Below, in pieces: positions 9,401-16,995 of a stretch of 64,000 nucleotides of DNA (the first letter of the stretch is position 1; each line of letters starts with the position of its first letter). Origin of the DNA: Pseudomonadota bacterium. GTDB taxonomy: Bacteria; Myxococcota_A; UBA796; SXON01. A program made the translations under genes and the position numbers. The stretch spans positions 39,020-103,019 of the forward strand of contig JAUXTN010000159.1 of the NCBI GenBank assembly GCA_030684355.1, given 5' to 3'. Under the pieces are notes generated by a model that saw only the letters and a program-made list of their open reading frames with translations, did not search any database and was not told the DNA's origin.

Positions 9401-10873
9401 CCCGATGCCCGCGAGCGCGGCCACGACCCGGTCCAGCGCGGAGGCGACGTCGTTGAAGTCCCGGCGCGCAGCCTCCGCCCCGGCGATGGTCCGGCGGGCT
9501 TCCGTGAGCGCCCCGTCGAGCTGGCCGACCCGAGCGCGCTTCTCGGCGAGCAGCGGCTCGAAGGCCGCCCGGGGCCGCACGGGCTCGCCGAGGCGCTCGA
9601 TCAAGGCGGTGTGCCGTTCGGTGGCCTCCGTGTACAGCCCCGCCCGCCGGGAGAGCTCGCGCCACGCCTGACGCGAGCTCGAGAGCGCGAGGGAGAGCGT
9701 GTCCCGCTCGGACACCGCGGCATCGCGCGCGCCTCGTGCAGCCTCCAGCGCTTCCGTCGCCCGGGCCTCCGCGTCTCGCGCGCGCGCCCACTGTTCGCGG
9801 CGTTCGGACCGTGTCGTCATCGCCCGGTGTCGCTGCGCGGCGACCCCGGCCGCCTTCTCCAGTCGCCCTCGCCATTCTGACGCCCGCCGTGCGGCGTCCT
9901 CCGCCGAACGCTCCCCGTCTTCGGCCCGCGCCACATCCGCGCCGCTCGCCTCGAGGCGCTCCGTCGCCTTCTGGGTGTGCCGAACCGCGTCCTCCTGCCG
10001 GGTGCGTGCCGTCTGCAGGGCGAGCGCCTGCTCCTCCGACCGGACCCGCGCCGCGTGCACGGCGCGCGTGAACATCGTCTCCGCGGACCGGTAGACGTCG
10101 GTGATCTCCTTCTGGGCGACGCCCGACTCCTCCACCTCGCGGCGGGTCACCTGGCACGCAGCGAGGTTGTCGCGCATCGCGCGCAGGCTCTCCGCGAGGT
10201 TGGAGTCCTCGCGAAGGACGAAGTCTCGAAGGCCCCCCGAGAGGGTGCGGGAGATGCCGCCGATCATGCTGGTGCGGAGCATGTCGTTGAAGCGCGTCCG
10301 CTCTTCGTCCGAATCGAGCCTCAGGGGAGTGAGGCCAAGGTCGAAGAGCTCCCGGAAGTACTGGCGGGGCTCGAGCCACTTGAGGGTCCCGCCCGCGCGT
10401 GCCACCCGCTGGACGAGCCGGGTCTTGTCCAGGAGCCGATCGACGGTCCGGTCGTCCTCCTGGCGGATGTCGAGCAACACGTCCTGGAGTCGCACGTCCT
10501 CCGAGAGCCCCCGGACGAGGAAGGGCTCCAGCTCGACGACGGGCTCGTTCTTCCGGTCGAGCTTCACGCCCGCGAGCACCCGCTCGTTTCGCCCGAAACG
10601 CAGGTCGAGGACCGTGAACGACGGCCACCCCTCCCGCCCGAGGCGGCCGTAGATCCCACGGTCTCCCTTGGTCGCCTCGTGCTCCCCGAGGTTGGTGAAC
10701 CGGAGCTTTCCGATCTCCGGAAACAACGCGACGTAGGCCGCGATCATCACGGTCGTCTTGCCCGCGCCGTTCGCCCCCTCCAACGCGGTGACCGCACGGT
10801 CGAACTGGTAGCGTTCGTAGAAGACGCCCTTCCAATTCACCAGTGCCAGTGCTTCGATGCGCGCGCGGCTCAT
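6458..10873 (-). CDS. jetC: Wadjet JetC: MukB-like SMC ATPase
   Basis: 1471 aa. The N-terminus carries Walker A GANGAGKTT (residues 33-41). The C-terminus carries a MukB-like signature MSTGEAIGVGAALMM and Walker B FLFLDEANRLS. Between them lie long Arg/Glu/Ala-rich coiled-coil arms around a hinge. Family knowledge: JetC forms a dimeric SMC motor with kleisin JetA and JetB that extrudes DNA loops and presents small circular DNA to JetD. At 1471 aa it matches MukB length (about 1,480) rather than the shorter JetC of many Wadjet systems, so this looks like the MukB-sized branch; the subtype is not assigned. ATGA overlaps with both neighbours show tight translational coupling. Confidence 0.9.
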   Translation of the reverse strand: MSRARIEALALVNWKGVFYERYQFDRAVTALEGANGAGKTTVMIAAYVALFPEIGKLRFTNLGEHEATKGDRGIYGRLGREGWPSFTVLDLRFGRNERVLAGVKLDRKNEPVVELEPFLVRGLSEDVRLQDVLLDIRQEDDRTVDRLLDKTRLVQRVARAGGTLKWLEPRQYFRELFDLGLTPLRLDSDEERTRFNDMLRTSMIGGISRTLSGGLRDFVLREDSNLAESLRAMRDNLAACQVTRREVEESGVAQKEITDVYRSAETMFTRAVHAARVRSEEQALALQTARTRQEDAVRHTQKATERLEASGADVARAEDGERSAEDAARRASEWRGRLEKAAGVAAQRHRAMTTRSERREQWARARDAEARATEALEAARGARDAAVSERDTLSLALSSSRQAWRELSRRAGLYTEATERHTALIERLGEPVRPRAAFEPLLAEKRARVGQLDGALTEARRTIAGAEAARRDFNDVASALDRVVAALAGIGECEPGPVAPADAWDRGQAMDAVLRELRGVVGEREALGQRLRVATQRADQQRALRERLHEMGLEIGSAAALIAASDRARDEREVLAGTLGDGQRRHDAAQAQLKGARTRLGELDKELPRWRAVQALGREIAGRVAELPAEVAGLFALEAQLGSEVHRLRAASDAASTLARDHRAEADRLASSEGGLAADLVEACEVVDGELVVRRFDEVGLEDAAATEALLGPLRKGILVRDPSEAAARLLAHGDLPDEVWLVSAVADTLPGERHTSGVVVREGGAVRVSRNPERPVLGAEARRRHVAELREGAVTADADAHRFSRETSAAADTAARIRDLAREASRWLAPDPALEQERVRCDAALATTAVEDAAREQAIAVGAHARAVDRDVRLAKLVPDAHLLDAGDATAERDDVKARLDRVGRVAPALERCREAAAILVRRLSVLQVVPPSVAEVVELRTRQQALEAERDREDTDARALEWLVSVGDALSWTDAPEQLRSAELGEQSLQHAHAAATVRATSAEAAWTEAEAASAEAKLREGTARHQMDAAAQHVEGLERDLAELGVGEPDPGTVDAAREAEAASGEALHAAKRGANEARDGRTRAEIARGAAVQSELDARESLARAEVQAKPAQDAWTALSAEIELRSLTTGIFAEPVLEAVRDTNSIHLSQQALRAQGVLRTHLEHAAQAGRLIAMMEGGEADDLRWEHYVRTWLGVRAWVRQRVPSNVSESDDPVKALADLGRHLVSLSGTLMRQEEQLKGSSATVANHIGQSLRRATMLISRLSAELEAVHFGSIRRVDVQARRRPEMNKLLDALKGEQAQGALFQPGVTLENALAAIYQRETGGRIAGERLLDYREYLELSVRVQREGSTEWEPANATRMSTGEAIGVGAALMMVVLTAWERRETLGRAARKHGSLRFLFLDEANRLSQDNLKTLFELCDNLELQLLVAAPEVAQSEGNITYRLVRRLVGGESVVDVSGRRTEA

Positions 10874-11514
10874 TCGCTCTCGTCCTCCAGCTCGGGCTCG
10901 TCGTGTTCGGTACCGCCGACCTCGCCTGCGAGCAGGTCATCCATGGCCGCGCGCTCGTTCCCCGCGCCCTTCACGGCCTCGACGAACCGGTACAGCGGCG
11001 TGCGCAGCTCGATGGCCTCGTCGAGGAGGCGCACGAAGCCGAGCTGCTCCAGGGTGCGGAGCGCGGCGTCGACCTCGCGCCGAAGGTTCTGCGCCTCAAT
11101 CGTCGCGTTGCGGCTCTTCTTGGTGACCTTCAGCGTCTTGAGGAGCCGCTCCTCTCCCACCACCTGCTGCAGGGTGTCGATCAGGCGCGCGCGGTACACG
11201 CGCCGATCCAGCGCGAAGATGGCGGGGTCCAGCAGGAGCGCGGCCAATGCCTGGCCAACGAGCATGCTCGCGGCGGAGAGCTTCGCCTGGCGCACGGCCG
11301 CATTGGGCTTGAGGTACACATACCCGGCCTCGGCGCGGACGAGATCGTAGCCGTAGCGCTCGTAGAGCCGCTCCAGGAACGGGTAGGCGGTGGTGACGAA
11401 TGCGAAGGCCTCCCGATCGTCCGTGCAGAGGTGACAGCCCTCGCGGAGCCGGACATCCACCGAGGGAAACAGGCGGTCCTCGATGACCGCCGCCAGGTTC
11501 GCGTACACGCTCAT
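10870..11514 (-). CDS. jetB: Wadjet JetB: MukE-like winged-helix subunit
   Basis: 214 aa starting at ATG 11514 inside the jetA stop (ATGA overlap) and ending in an ATGA overlap with jetC. The sequence has the MukE/DUF4194-like layout: FPFVTTAYPF-type segments (here FAFVTTAYPFLERLYERYGY), then a helical core with VGEERLLKTLKVTKK and a winged-helix stretch (LRREVDAALRTLEQLGFVRLLD). It ends in an acidic tail (EDESE). MukE-type proteins bind the kleisin and regulate the SMC ATPase. The frame stays open upstream beyond 11514, but that extension is Arg/Pro-rich shadow of jetA, so the coupled ATG is the correct start. Confidence 0.82.
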   Translation of the reverse strand: MSVYANLAAVIEDRLFPSVDVRLREGCHLCTDDREAFAFVTTAYPFLERLYERYGYDLVRAEAGYVYLKPNAAVRQAKLSAASMLVGQALAALLLDPAIFALDRRVYRARLIDTLQQVVGEERLLKTLKVTKKSRNATIEAQNLRREVDAALRTLEQLGFVRLLDEAIELRTPLYRFVEAVKGAGNERAAMDDLLAGEVGGTEHDEPELEDESE

Positions 11515-12785
11515 CGCCGCCCCTCCACACGCCAGTCTTCGACCGTGAGCCCCTCCGTCACGTGTACCCAGGGGCGTTCGAGCGCGGTCTGCACGTGCGT
11601 CCTGGTGGCCAGGATCTCGGCCACCCGCCCGGCGTCGCGGAAGCGCGCCTCTTCCGGCACGTCGGGTAGCACCTGGCGTAGCACCTCCGTGAGCGTGGTC
11701 GCTCCCCCGTCGACCGCGCGGAGCACCAGGGCTTCGAGCGGCACCGCCGACGCCGCCGGCACACGCTCGACCTCCTCCTCTGCACGGTGCTCCCGCTCTA
11801 CGAGCGGCCGGTCCACGACATGCTCCACCGGGCGGAGCACCCGGATGCGCAGGCGGGGCGCCACGTCCAGCGTCCAAGGCCGGTCGGGCCAGCTCTGGAG
11901 CGAGTCGCGCAGTCGCTGGGTGAGCGCCCGATCCGGATCGAGCCGCACCAACGACCGGAGCGTCTGCAACATCGCCTGGTAATAGGCCGACCACTCGTCG
12001 TGTCGCTTCACCGCCCAACCGGAGAGCCTCGCGAGGTCGGACACCAGCTCCCCCACCGCCCGCTCTGCTCGGTCCGCACCGGCAGCCTGGGCCAGCCCCT
12101 CGATGTCGTCGAGGATGGCTTCCAACCCCTTCTGCTCCTCGAGGATCACGTCCCGGAGCTCCTCCAGGCGCGCGGTCGTCGCCTCGAGCAGCCCCTGGGT
12201 CTGCTCCATGGCCTCGAGCCACCGCTCCGTGAGCAGGCGCGCGATGTCGGCCCTGACCGTCTCCTGGTCCTCGTCGAGCCCGCGCGTGCGCCGCTCGATC
12301 CCCTCCAACAGCGAGCGCGACGCCACGGTGATCGGAACCACCACGCGCTCCTCCCAGTGCGCCGCGGTCGAGGCGGCGCGCGCGTCGTCCCGCACCCGGG
12401 TGAGCTGGGACCCGAGCGTGGCCGTGAGCACCTTGAGGTTCTCCTTGGTGAGCTTCGCGTCGTCCACGAAGAAGTCCACGATGGCGCGGCCGAGCCCCGA
12501 GAGGCTGTACTCGCCTTCGCGGGCGAGGCCGCCGAGGCTCACCAGCGTGACGAGCCGCTGCTCGCGGAGCCGTTGGAGCCCGTGCGTCGCCCGCTTGCGA
12601 GGGTTGTCGGCCTCGGGAAACTGGTCGTGTACGCTCGTGAGCCGGTCGAGCACGTCCCGCTCGAGGAGCGCGGCGGTCTCGGCTTCGCAGGCGCGGAGCA
12701 CGAGCAGACAGCACATGTCGGCCGTGGAGAGGGCGAGCGACACGTGCTGCGTGCGGAGCCGAGCGAAGTTGCGGTCGATGTCCAT
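11511..12785 (-). CDS. jetA: Wadjet JetA: MukF-like kleisin
   Basis: 424 aa, first gene of the operon, ATG at 12785. The N-terminus is a predicted winged helix (RKRATHGLQRLREQRLVTLV...GEYSLSGLGRAIVDFF). The middle is a long helical region rich in Glu/Arg/Leu, and the C-terminus is another winged-helix-like block (DGGATTLTEVLRQVL...RDAGRVAEILA). This is the MukF/kleisin arrangement that links the SMC heads. Position and the coupled jetB-jetC-jetD genes make the assignment secure even though kleisins are poorly conserved. The 271-bp region upstream (12786-13056) separates it from a lipoprotein gene and should hold the operon promoter; no clear -35/-10 pair or Shine-Dalgarno is visible there. 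Confidence 0.82.
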   Translation of the reverse strand: MDIDRNFARLRTQHVSLALSTADMCCLLVLRACEAETAALLERDVLDRLTSVHDQFPEADNPRKRATHGLQRLREQRLVTLVSLGGLAREGEYSLSGLGRAIVDFFVDDAKLTKENLKVLTATLGSQLTRVRDDARAASTAAHWEERVVVPITVASRSLLEGIERRTRGLDEDQETVRADIARLLTERWLEAMEQTQGLLEATTARLEELRDVILEEQKGLEAILDDIEGLAQAAGADRAERAVGELVSDLARLSGWAVKRHDEWSAYYQAMLQTLRSLVRLDPDRALTQRLRDSLQSWPDRPWTLDVAPRLRIRVLRPVEHVVDRPLVEREHRAEEEVERVPAASAVPLEALVLRAVDGGATTLTEVLRQVLPDVPEEARFRDAGRVAEILATRTHVQTALERPWVHVTEGLTVEDWRVEGRR

Positions 12786-13056
12786 CGGCGAGACGTACCA
12801 TCAAAGGGGTGGGCGTCGAGACGCTCGGGCCAGGGGCGAGCGGACAGCAGGGGCCGGTGTCCCTGCAGCGCGACGGGCCCGGTGGGGACCTACACACAGC
12901 GTGTGCGCGTTGGCACGGGTCCAGGACCGGAGCCGGGCAGCCGGACGGCCGCGGACGGCCGCCGCTGCGGGACGGGGGTGCCCGGGCGAGCGGTAGTGGC
13001 TCGGGTGGCCACGGGGAACCCTCCCCCGCGTCGCGGCGGCGGCGCCGAGCGCTCCC

Positions 13057-13749
13057 TCACCCCGGGCAGTCGCAGCGACGCGATCCGTCCCCATAGTAGC
13101 CCAGGTCCTCAGTGCCATCGGGGCAGTCGCAGGCGGGATCCCACGCGCACTCCACGGCGCTGATGCCGGCGGAGCCGGCGCAGCAATCGTCGACCGTGTA
13201 CCCGTCGCAGATGCCGGGCTCGCCCGCGCTCTCCAGCGGGGCGAGCGTGACGGGGACCTCCGCGAAGAGGGAGATCGAGTCGTCGCCGGCCGCGGACAGC
13301 CCGAGCCCGTTGATGCCCGCGTCCGCCACCCGGTAGCAGGTCCAGGTGCCGAGGCGCTTCGGCGTGCACCACTCCTTCGTCGGGGCCTCCGAGAGCGCGT
13401 GGATGGTGATCTCGGCCTTCTGCGCGGCGATCTCGTCCTCGTCCAGCGCGTAGCGCCAGTGGATGCCGAGCTCGCTGTCGCCGGTGTTCAGGCCCAGGAG
13501 GACGATCTCCGTGACGGTGAACTCGAACTCCCCCTCGAAACCGATCTCCACCGTGGCGCTGCTGTCGAGCGCGAGATCGAGGCTGCCCTCGGTCAACGTG
13601 TAGGTCGGCACGGTCTGCCCGACCCAGACGTTGGTGTAGGCGTACTGCGGGGTGCCTTCGATCACCTCGGCGTCGGGGATGGCGATGTACTGGTGCTCGC
13701 AGCTGACGAGGAGGGCGAGGGCGGGGAGGATGGGCATCGGTGTCTCCAC
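13057..13749 (-). CDS. Secreted lipoprotein, cysteine-rich C-terminus, unknown function
   Basis: 230 aa. The first 17 residues form a short hydrophobic signal ending in LLVSC, a lipobox-like site, so the mature protein should be lipid-anchored. The n-region lacks Lys/Arg, which is unusual; the second Met (13737) is an alternative start. The body is beta-strand-rich and acidic with no catalytic motif that I can recognise. The last 50 residues contain many cysteines (CDGYTVDDCCAGS, CAWDPACDCPDG, RRCDCPG), suggesting a disulfide-stabilised knot, a style common in myxobacterial outer-surface proteins. It faces the jet operon co-directionally but is separated from it by 271 bp. Confidence 0.7.
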   Translation of the reverse strand: METPMPILPALALLVSCEHQYIAIPDAEVIEGTPQYAYTNVWVGQTVPTYTLTEGSLDLALDSSATVEIGFEGEFEFTVTEIVLLGLNTGDSELGIHWRYALDEDEIAAQKAEITIHALSEAPTKEWCTPKRLGTWTCYRVADAGINGLGLSAAGDDSISLFAEVPVTLAPLESAGEPGICDGYTVDDCCAGSAGISAVECAWDPACDCPDGTEDLGYYGDGSRRCDCPG

Positions 13750-14300
13750 CGCCGAGCGATTGCAAGACGCGCGCCAGCGCGCCCGGGGAGCGCCGCCTGC
13801 CCGGGACCGGGCAAGGTCGGCTCGCCGATGGAGAGGGGCGCGCGCACGAGGCCGACAGCCCCACCGGGGAGCGGAAGCGGGTGATTCGCGGCGCCAAGAA
13901 GGTCGAGGTGAGGACGCCCGAGCGCGTCGAGCACATCGCCGCGCCGCACCTGCGCATCTCGACCCGGCGCGCTGGGTCCGCGATCAGGCGCGCGTCGGGG
14001 CCACCGGAGCAGCACCCGGAATACCGGCAACGCCCCCACGGGCTCCCGGTCGGCAACCTGCGGTGCGCGGTGCCTCGACGCCGCCGAGGCCGCGCTCGCC
14101 ACCGCGAAGCCCGCCCACACGCCTGCCCGGCTGGATCCCGACTCCCTGCGCGCCCGCGCCCACGACAAGGTGGTCCACCTCGCCGAGGTCCTCCGCCGCC
14201 ACGTTCGCGCGGGGCTCGACGAACGCTGCCGGTACGACGCCTATACGACAACCAGCCTTGAAACGGCCGTACTCCTGGGGAGCCGTGTCGCGACACGCTC
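13750..14300. other. Degraded stretch with coding-like remnants, no intact gene
   Basis: About 550 bases without a convincing gene. On the plus strand two short pieces look like former coding sequence in different frames: one near 13870-13960 reads RVIRGAKKVEVRTPERVEH, and one near 14085-14245 has codon use like real genes (ALATAKPAHTPARLDPDS, DKVVHLAEVLRRHVRAG). Neither has a start signal or continuous frame, so I read them as decay products at the island border rather than genes. Confidence 0.45.
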
Positions 14301-14331
14301 CAAAAAGCGAAAAGCCGCCTCGCGGCGGCTT
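14301..14331 (-). terminator. Intrinsic terminator on the minus strand
   Basis: A perfect 8-bp stem, aagccgcc/ggcggctt (14312-14331) with a 4-base loop, is followed on the minus strand by TTCGCTTTTT (14301-14310). This is the clearest rho-independent terminator in the window. It lies 9 nt downstream of the tRNA 3'-end-like sequence at 14341-14357, so it plausibly terminated that tRNA. Confidence 0.7.
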
Positions 14332-14340
14332 ATCTGGAGT

Positions 14341-14357
14341 TGGTGAGCCTAACGGGA
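14341..14357 (-). other. tRNA 3'-end remnant, candidate left attachment site
   Basis: Read on the minus strand, this is tcccgttaggctcacca. It looks like the 3' half of a T-stem, a 7-nt acceptor strand, discriminator A and CCA, but no T-loop or remaining tRNA precedes it. It matches the tRNA-Glu 3' end at 56000-56016 at 15 of 17 positions and has the same orientation. Such a remnant with a terminator beyond it is what an element leaves when it inserts at a tRNA 3' end. The two mismatches fall in the acceptor stem, so origin from another tRNA is possible. Confidence 0.45.
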
Positions 14358-14586
14358 AGACTTCTTAACTACTTCCGGGCAAATTCGTCGCAAGTTGGGG
14401 AGCTTGTGGAACGGATTTATCAGCCGCGAAGCCGTTCCGATTCTGCGGAGCACGTCGAACGGGACACCTCGAGCGCCGCGCTTTAGGAGCGTGACCCTTG
14501 GTGGGCTTCGTCTTCCCGACGGGTGTTAGCGCCGCCCGCTCTTGCCCGCCGACATCCACGCCCCCCAACGGTCGATAGCAGCGCGT

Positions 14587-15291
14587 CTAGGGTCCGATCT
14601 CGGCGGCAAGGCGCGCACGAACGGCCGCGCCGCGCTGCCTGGCATCGTGGAACGCGGCGGGCAGGTCGTTGGAGTCGGCGCCGCCCACGACCTCCTCGGG
14701 TCGTATCCGGGCGCATCCGCGTTCAGCTGCGACCGCAGCAATGTGCTCGTCGGTGATCTCGGTCGGATGCGCAAGTTGAAAGTTCCGAAGCGCATCTACG
14801 ATGCGGTCGTGCCAGACGCCGTCTTCCTCGCGGGATTCCCAGGACGCGATGTCCAGCAGCGTTGCGCCCGCGCTCTCGAAGATGTGGAGCACGAAGGTAG
14901 CGCAGGTGAGGCCATGAGCCTCGCCTGCGAGTTCAAGCTGGCCACTCTCCAGAAAGCGGCCGCCCTCATAGAGCACCCCATAGGGAATTTCCCGCTGACT
15001 TCGAGTTACGACTCGGCGGCAAACCGCTACCACAGATGGAAGCAGCTCTGCATCAATGTTCGGCGCCACTCCGACGTAGGGGCGATCCTGCCGAAAGCCC
15101 GCCCCCCAGAACGGCTCGTCCTTGAGCCGCGCGTGGAACGCTAGGTGAAGGAACTTGAGAGGTTCACGCGGTGGAGCGTATAGGACCCCTACGTGAAGTT
15201 GGTCAACCGCCGGGTCGGCCACGAATACGGCGACGCCGACGCGGAATTGCTCAGTTCGCTCCGCCGGGAGCGGCGTGTAGATGAAGTTCAT
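14587..15291 (-). CDS. Unknown protein with GLTCATFV cysteine motif (third gene of cassette)
   Basis: 234 aa, ATG 15291, 9 nt after the stop of the preceding gene. No signal peptide or membrane segment. The segment HGLTCATFVLHIFESAG (about residues 126-142) places a cysteine at the start of a hydrophobic helix, as in NlpC/P60- and papain-like cysteine hydrolases; several histidines lie upstream (FLHLAFHARL). A cysteine hydrolase is therefore possible but unproven. The N-terminal half is beta-rich (FRVGVAVFVADPAVDQLHVG). It shares an operon with two other unknowns at the left edge of the mobile island, where cargo such as defence genes commonly sits. Confidence 0.65.
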   Translation of the reverse strand: MNFIYTPLPAERTEQFRVGVAVFVADPAVDQLHVGVLYAPPREPLKFLHLAFHARLKDEPFWGAGFRQDRPYVGVAPNIDAELLPSVVAVCRRVVTRSQREIPYGVLYEGGRFLESGQLELAGEAHGLTCATFVLHIFESAGATLLDIASWESREEDGVWHDRIVDALRNFQLAHPTEITDEHIAAVAAERGCARIRPEEVVGGADSNDLPAAFHDARQRGAAVRARLAAEIGP

Positions 15292-15300
15292 AGGCTCGGG

Positions 15301-16005
15301 TCACTCAAGGCCACGTAGTATGCGATCGACTCGAACCGCTTCGTACTTCTGCAGCAACAGCGTCCGCGTGTGCTCAAGCATGGCGGGTCGTGACTTGAGC
15401 TCGCGCCGCCACGGCCGCGTGGCCGTCAGAACCCCGAGGCACACCTCGGTCGGAAGCACCTCGCCCCGAAGTCGCTGAAGGAAGCGCTCGCACCGCGCGG
15501 AGCGGCGTTGGAGCATCTCTGATTCCACGAACTCGAAGACGACGTCCAACGCTTGAGACACCTCACCTGCCGCCGAAAGTGTCGCCACCCGCTCGACGAC
15601 GGGCTCCACGACGAACTGATCATAGCTGGCGACCTCGACGGGCAGGACGTTCACCATCGTGAAGAACGAGTCGGTGCTCCTCGGCTCGCGTGTGAGGACC
15701 TCGACGGTTGGCCAGAAGCCCTCCGCCGTCCAGTAGTTTCGGGCCTCCACCACTTGCCGCGAAAAGCGCACGCTCGCCAGGGTCCGTGTGGCATTGTCGC
15801 CGTGCCCGGAGCCAAAGAGCTTAAGCGCGTAGTCGGCGAGAAAGTCCCATACCATGAAGGTCTGGGCGGGGAGAGGCGAGCCTGCGGGGGGAGCCACATC
15901 GATGCGCCGCTTGGGCGCGGCGAAACTCGCGGCGAGCGTGCGCAGCTGCCTCGTAGCATCGACACCGGCGATTCCGTCGGTCGAAACTTCTGCTGCCGCG
16001 ATCAC
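15301..16005 (-). CDS. Unknown protein (second gene of cassette)
   Basis: 234 aa. The GTG start at 16005 overlaps the preceding stop (GTGA), so it is translationally coupled. No known domain recognised. The sequence is soluble and helical towards the C-terminus (VFEFVESEMLQRRSARCERFLQRLR; PAMLEHTRTLLLQKYEAVRVDRI). The N-terminus has a Pro-rich segment (DVAPPAGSPLPAQTF) followed by aromatic residues (FMVWDFLADYALKLF). The central part (TMVNVLPVEVASYDQFVVEPVVERV) is probably a beta/alpha core. Its neighbours are equally unrecognised, so only the operon link can be stated. Confidence 0.65.
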   Translation of the reverse strand: MIAAAEVSTDGIAGVDATRQLRTLAASFAAPKRRIDVAPPAGSPLPAQTFMVWDFLADYALKLFGSGHGDNATRTLASVRFSRQVVEARNYWTAEGFWPTVEVLTREPRSTDSFFTMVNVLPVEVASYDQFVVEPVVERVATLSAAGEVSQALDVVFEFVESEMLQRRSARCERFLQRLRGEVLPTEVCLGVLTATRPWRRELKSRPAMLEHTRTLLLQKYEAVRVDRILRGLE

Positions 16006-16655
16006 TCGGCTTCTCCCAAGTCAGCCAAGATTGTACGAGCCAAGGAGTCGAACTCCGCCCAGCCTGCCAGAATCTCTCTCACCAAACCTGCCGCATTGTC
16101 ACCCCCCACCGCCTTGTGGAAGTTGAAAGCAAAAAGCAGTCGGTGAACGTTGTTGCCTTCCGCGTCGCGCAGTAGCGCGGGCTTGATGTCCAGTTTCAAG
16201 CGGGCGCCGTGCGCGACGTCTCGACTCAGGTAGGCACCGAACTGCGCGTCCGCGTCCGCAAAGTGCCGGTAGACTGGCGCGTCCGCGCGGCCGAAAAGGC
16301 GCCGGCTCGCGGCAGTCATGGGCTCGCCCCCCGCGTCGAGGTGCCAGTGGAAGTTCAGTCCGACGGCGAGAAACGGGGTGTGGGGGACCAGATCGATCAA
16401 GCGGCCGAGCGCCGACTCGAGCAAGTCGGGAACAGCCGCATCAGAAGGAGGGATGAACTGGAGTTGCTGCGGCAACACCAACAGCGAGAAGCGGCTTGTC
16501 GGGACCTGAGCGAGTGCATCGGTGACGATGATGCCGGGCAGGATGTCGTCCTCCGCGACGATGCCGTGCCGCACGAGCCAGTTAGGAGTGAACAGGCTCG
16601 GATTCAGCACGTTCGCCGCAATGACGACGTTCTGGGACGCCAGCGACGCCCTCAT
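16002..16655 (-). CDS. Unknown protein (first gene of cassette)
   Basis: 217 aa from ATG 16655; a TTG at 16673 would add six residues, but neither start has a clear Shine-Dalgarno. The N-terminus is strand-rich (SQNVVIAANVLNPSLFTPNWL). It is followed by a second beta layer (RFSLLVLPQQLQFIPPS) and FLAVGLNFHWHLD. This alternating hydrophobic strand pattern resembles proteins annotated as sporadically distributed TIGR04255-type families, but I cannot assign it. The 4-nt overlap with the next gene makes a three-gene operon (16655 to 14587). Confidence 0.6.
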   Translation of the reverse strand: MRASLASQNVVIAANVLNPSLFTPNWLVRHGIVAEDDILPGIIVTDALAQVPTSRFSLLVLPQQLQFIPPSDAAVPDLLESALGRLIDLVPHTPFLAVGLNFHWHLDAGGEPMTAASRRLFGRADAPVYRHFADADAQFGAYLSRDVAHGARLKLDIKPALLRDAEGNNVHRLLFAFNFHKAVGGDNAAGLVREILAGWAEFDSLARTILADLGEAE

Positions 16656-16995
16656 GCGCGCGCTTCGCAGCAAGTAGCTGACGCCTTCGGGACTGGGGCG
16701 GCGGTCGTCGGCATCGGGACTCCTGGCGGTGAGAACGTAACCGCAGGCCGGTTATCGGCGAGCGCGCGCCTGCGCCTAAGGCAATTGAACCCACCGATGC
16801 TGCGGTCCTGGCGGACGGGCGCGTGCGGCACCCGCCGGCCGCTGATCTCATCTGGGCGGGAACCCCGAGCGGGGCTCGCGTCATCCCCCCGGATCGGCCC
16901 CGGCCCGTAGGGCCTGCTGGCGACTGGAGCGCGGCGCGAATGTCGCGAAACCACATGCTTCTGCGCCCGTTCTGCGCCACCCTTGTGCGCCGCGT
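16656..16995. other. Intergenic region upstream of the unknown cassette
   Basis: 340 bases between the resolvase stop and the cassette. No gene is seen. It should contain the cassette promoter unless the cassette is read through from the resolvase. A short CG/AT-mixed patch (gagaacgtaaccgcaggccg, 16731-16750, and gttatcgg after it) is the only region of lower GC. Confidence 0.4.

Noticed and set aside
7043..9880. Long plus-strand frame opposite jetC
   Set aside because: Shadow of the SMC coiled coil; no motif and no start signal.
10870..12897. 675-codon minus-strand frame including jetB
   Set aside because: Only the part from ATG 11514 is MukE-like; the upstream part is Arg/Pro-rich shadow of jetA.
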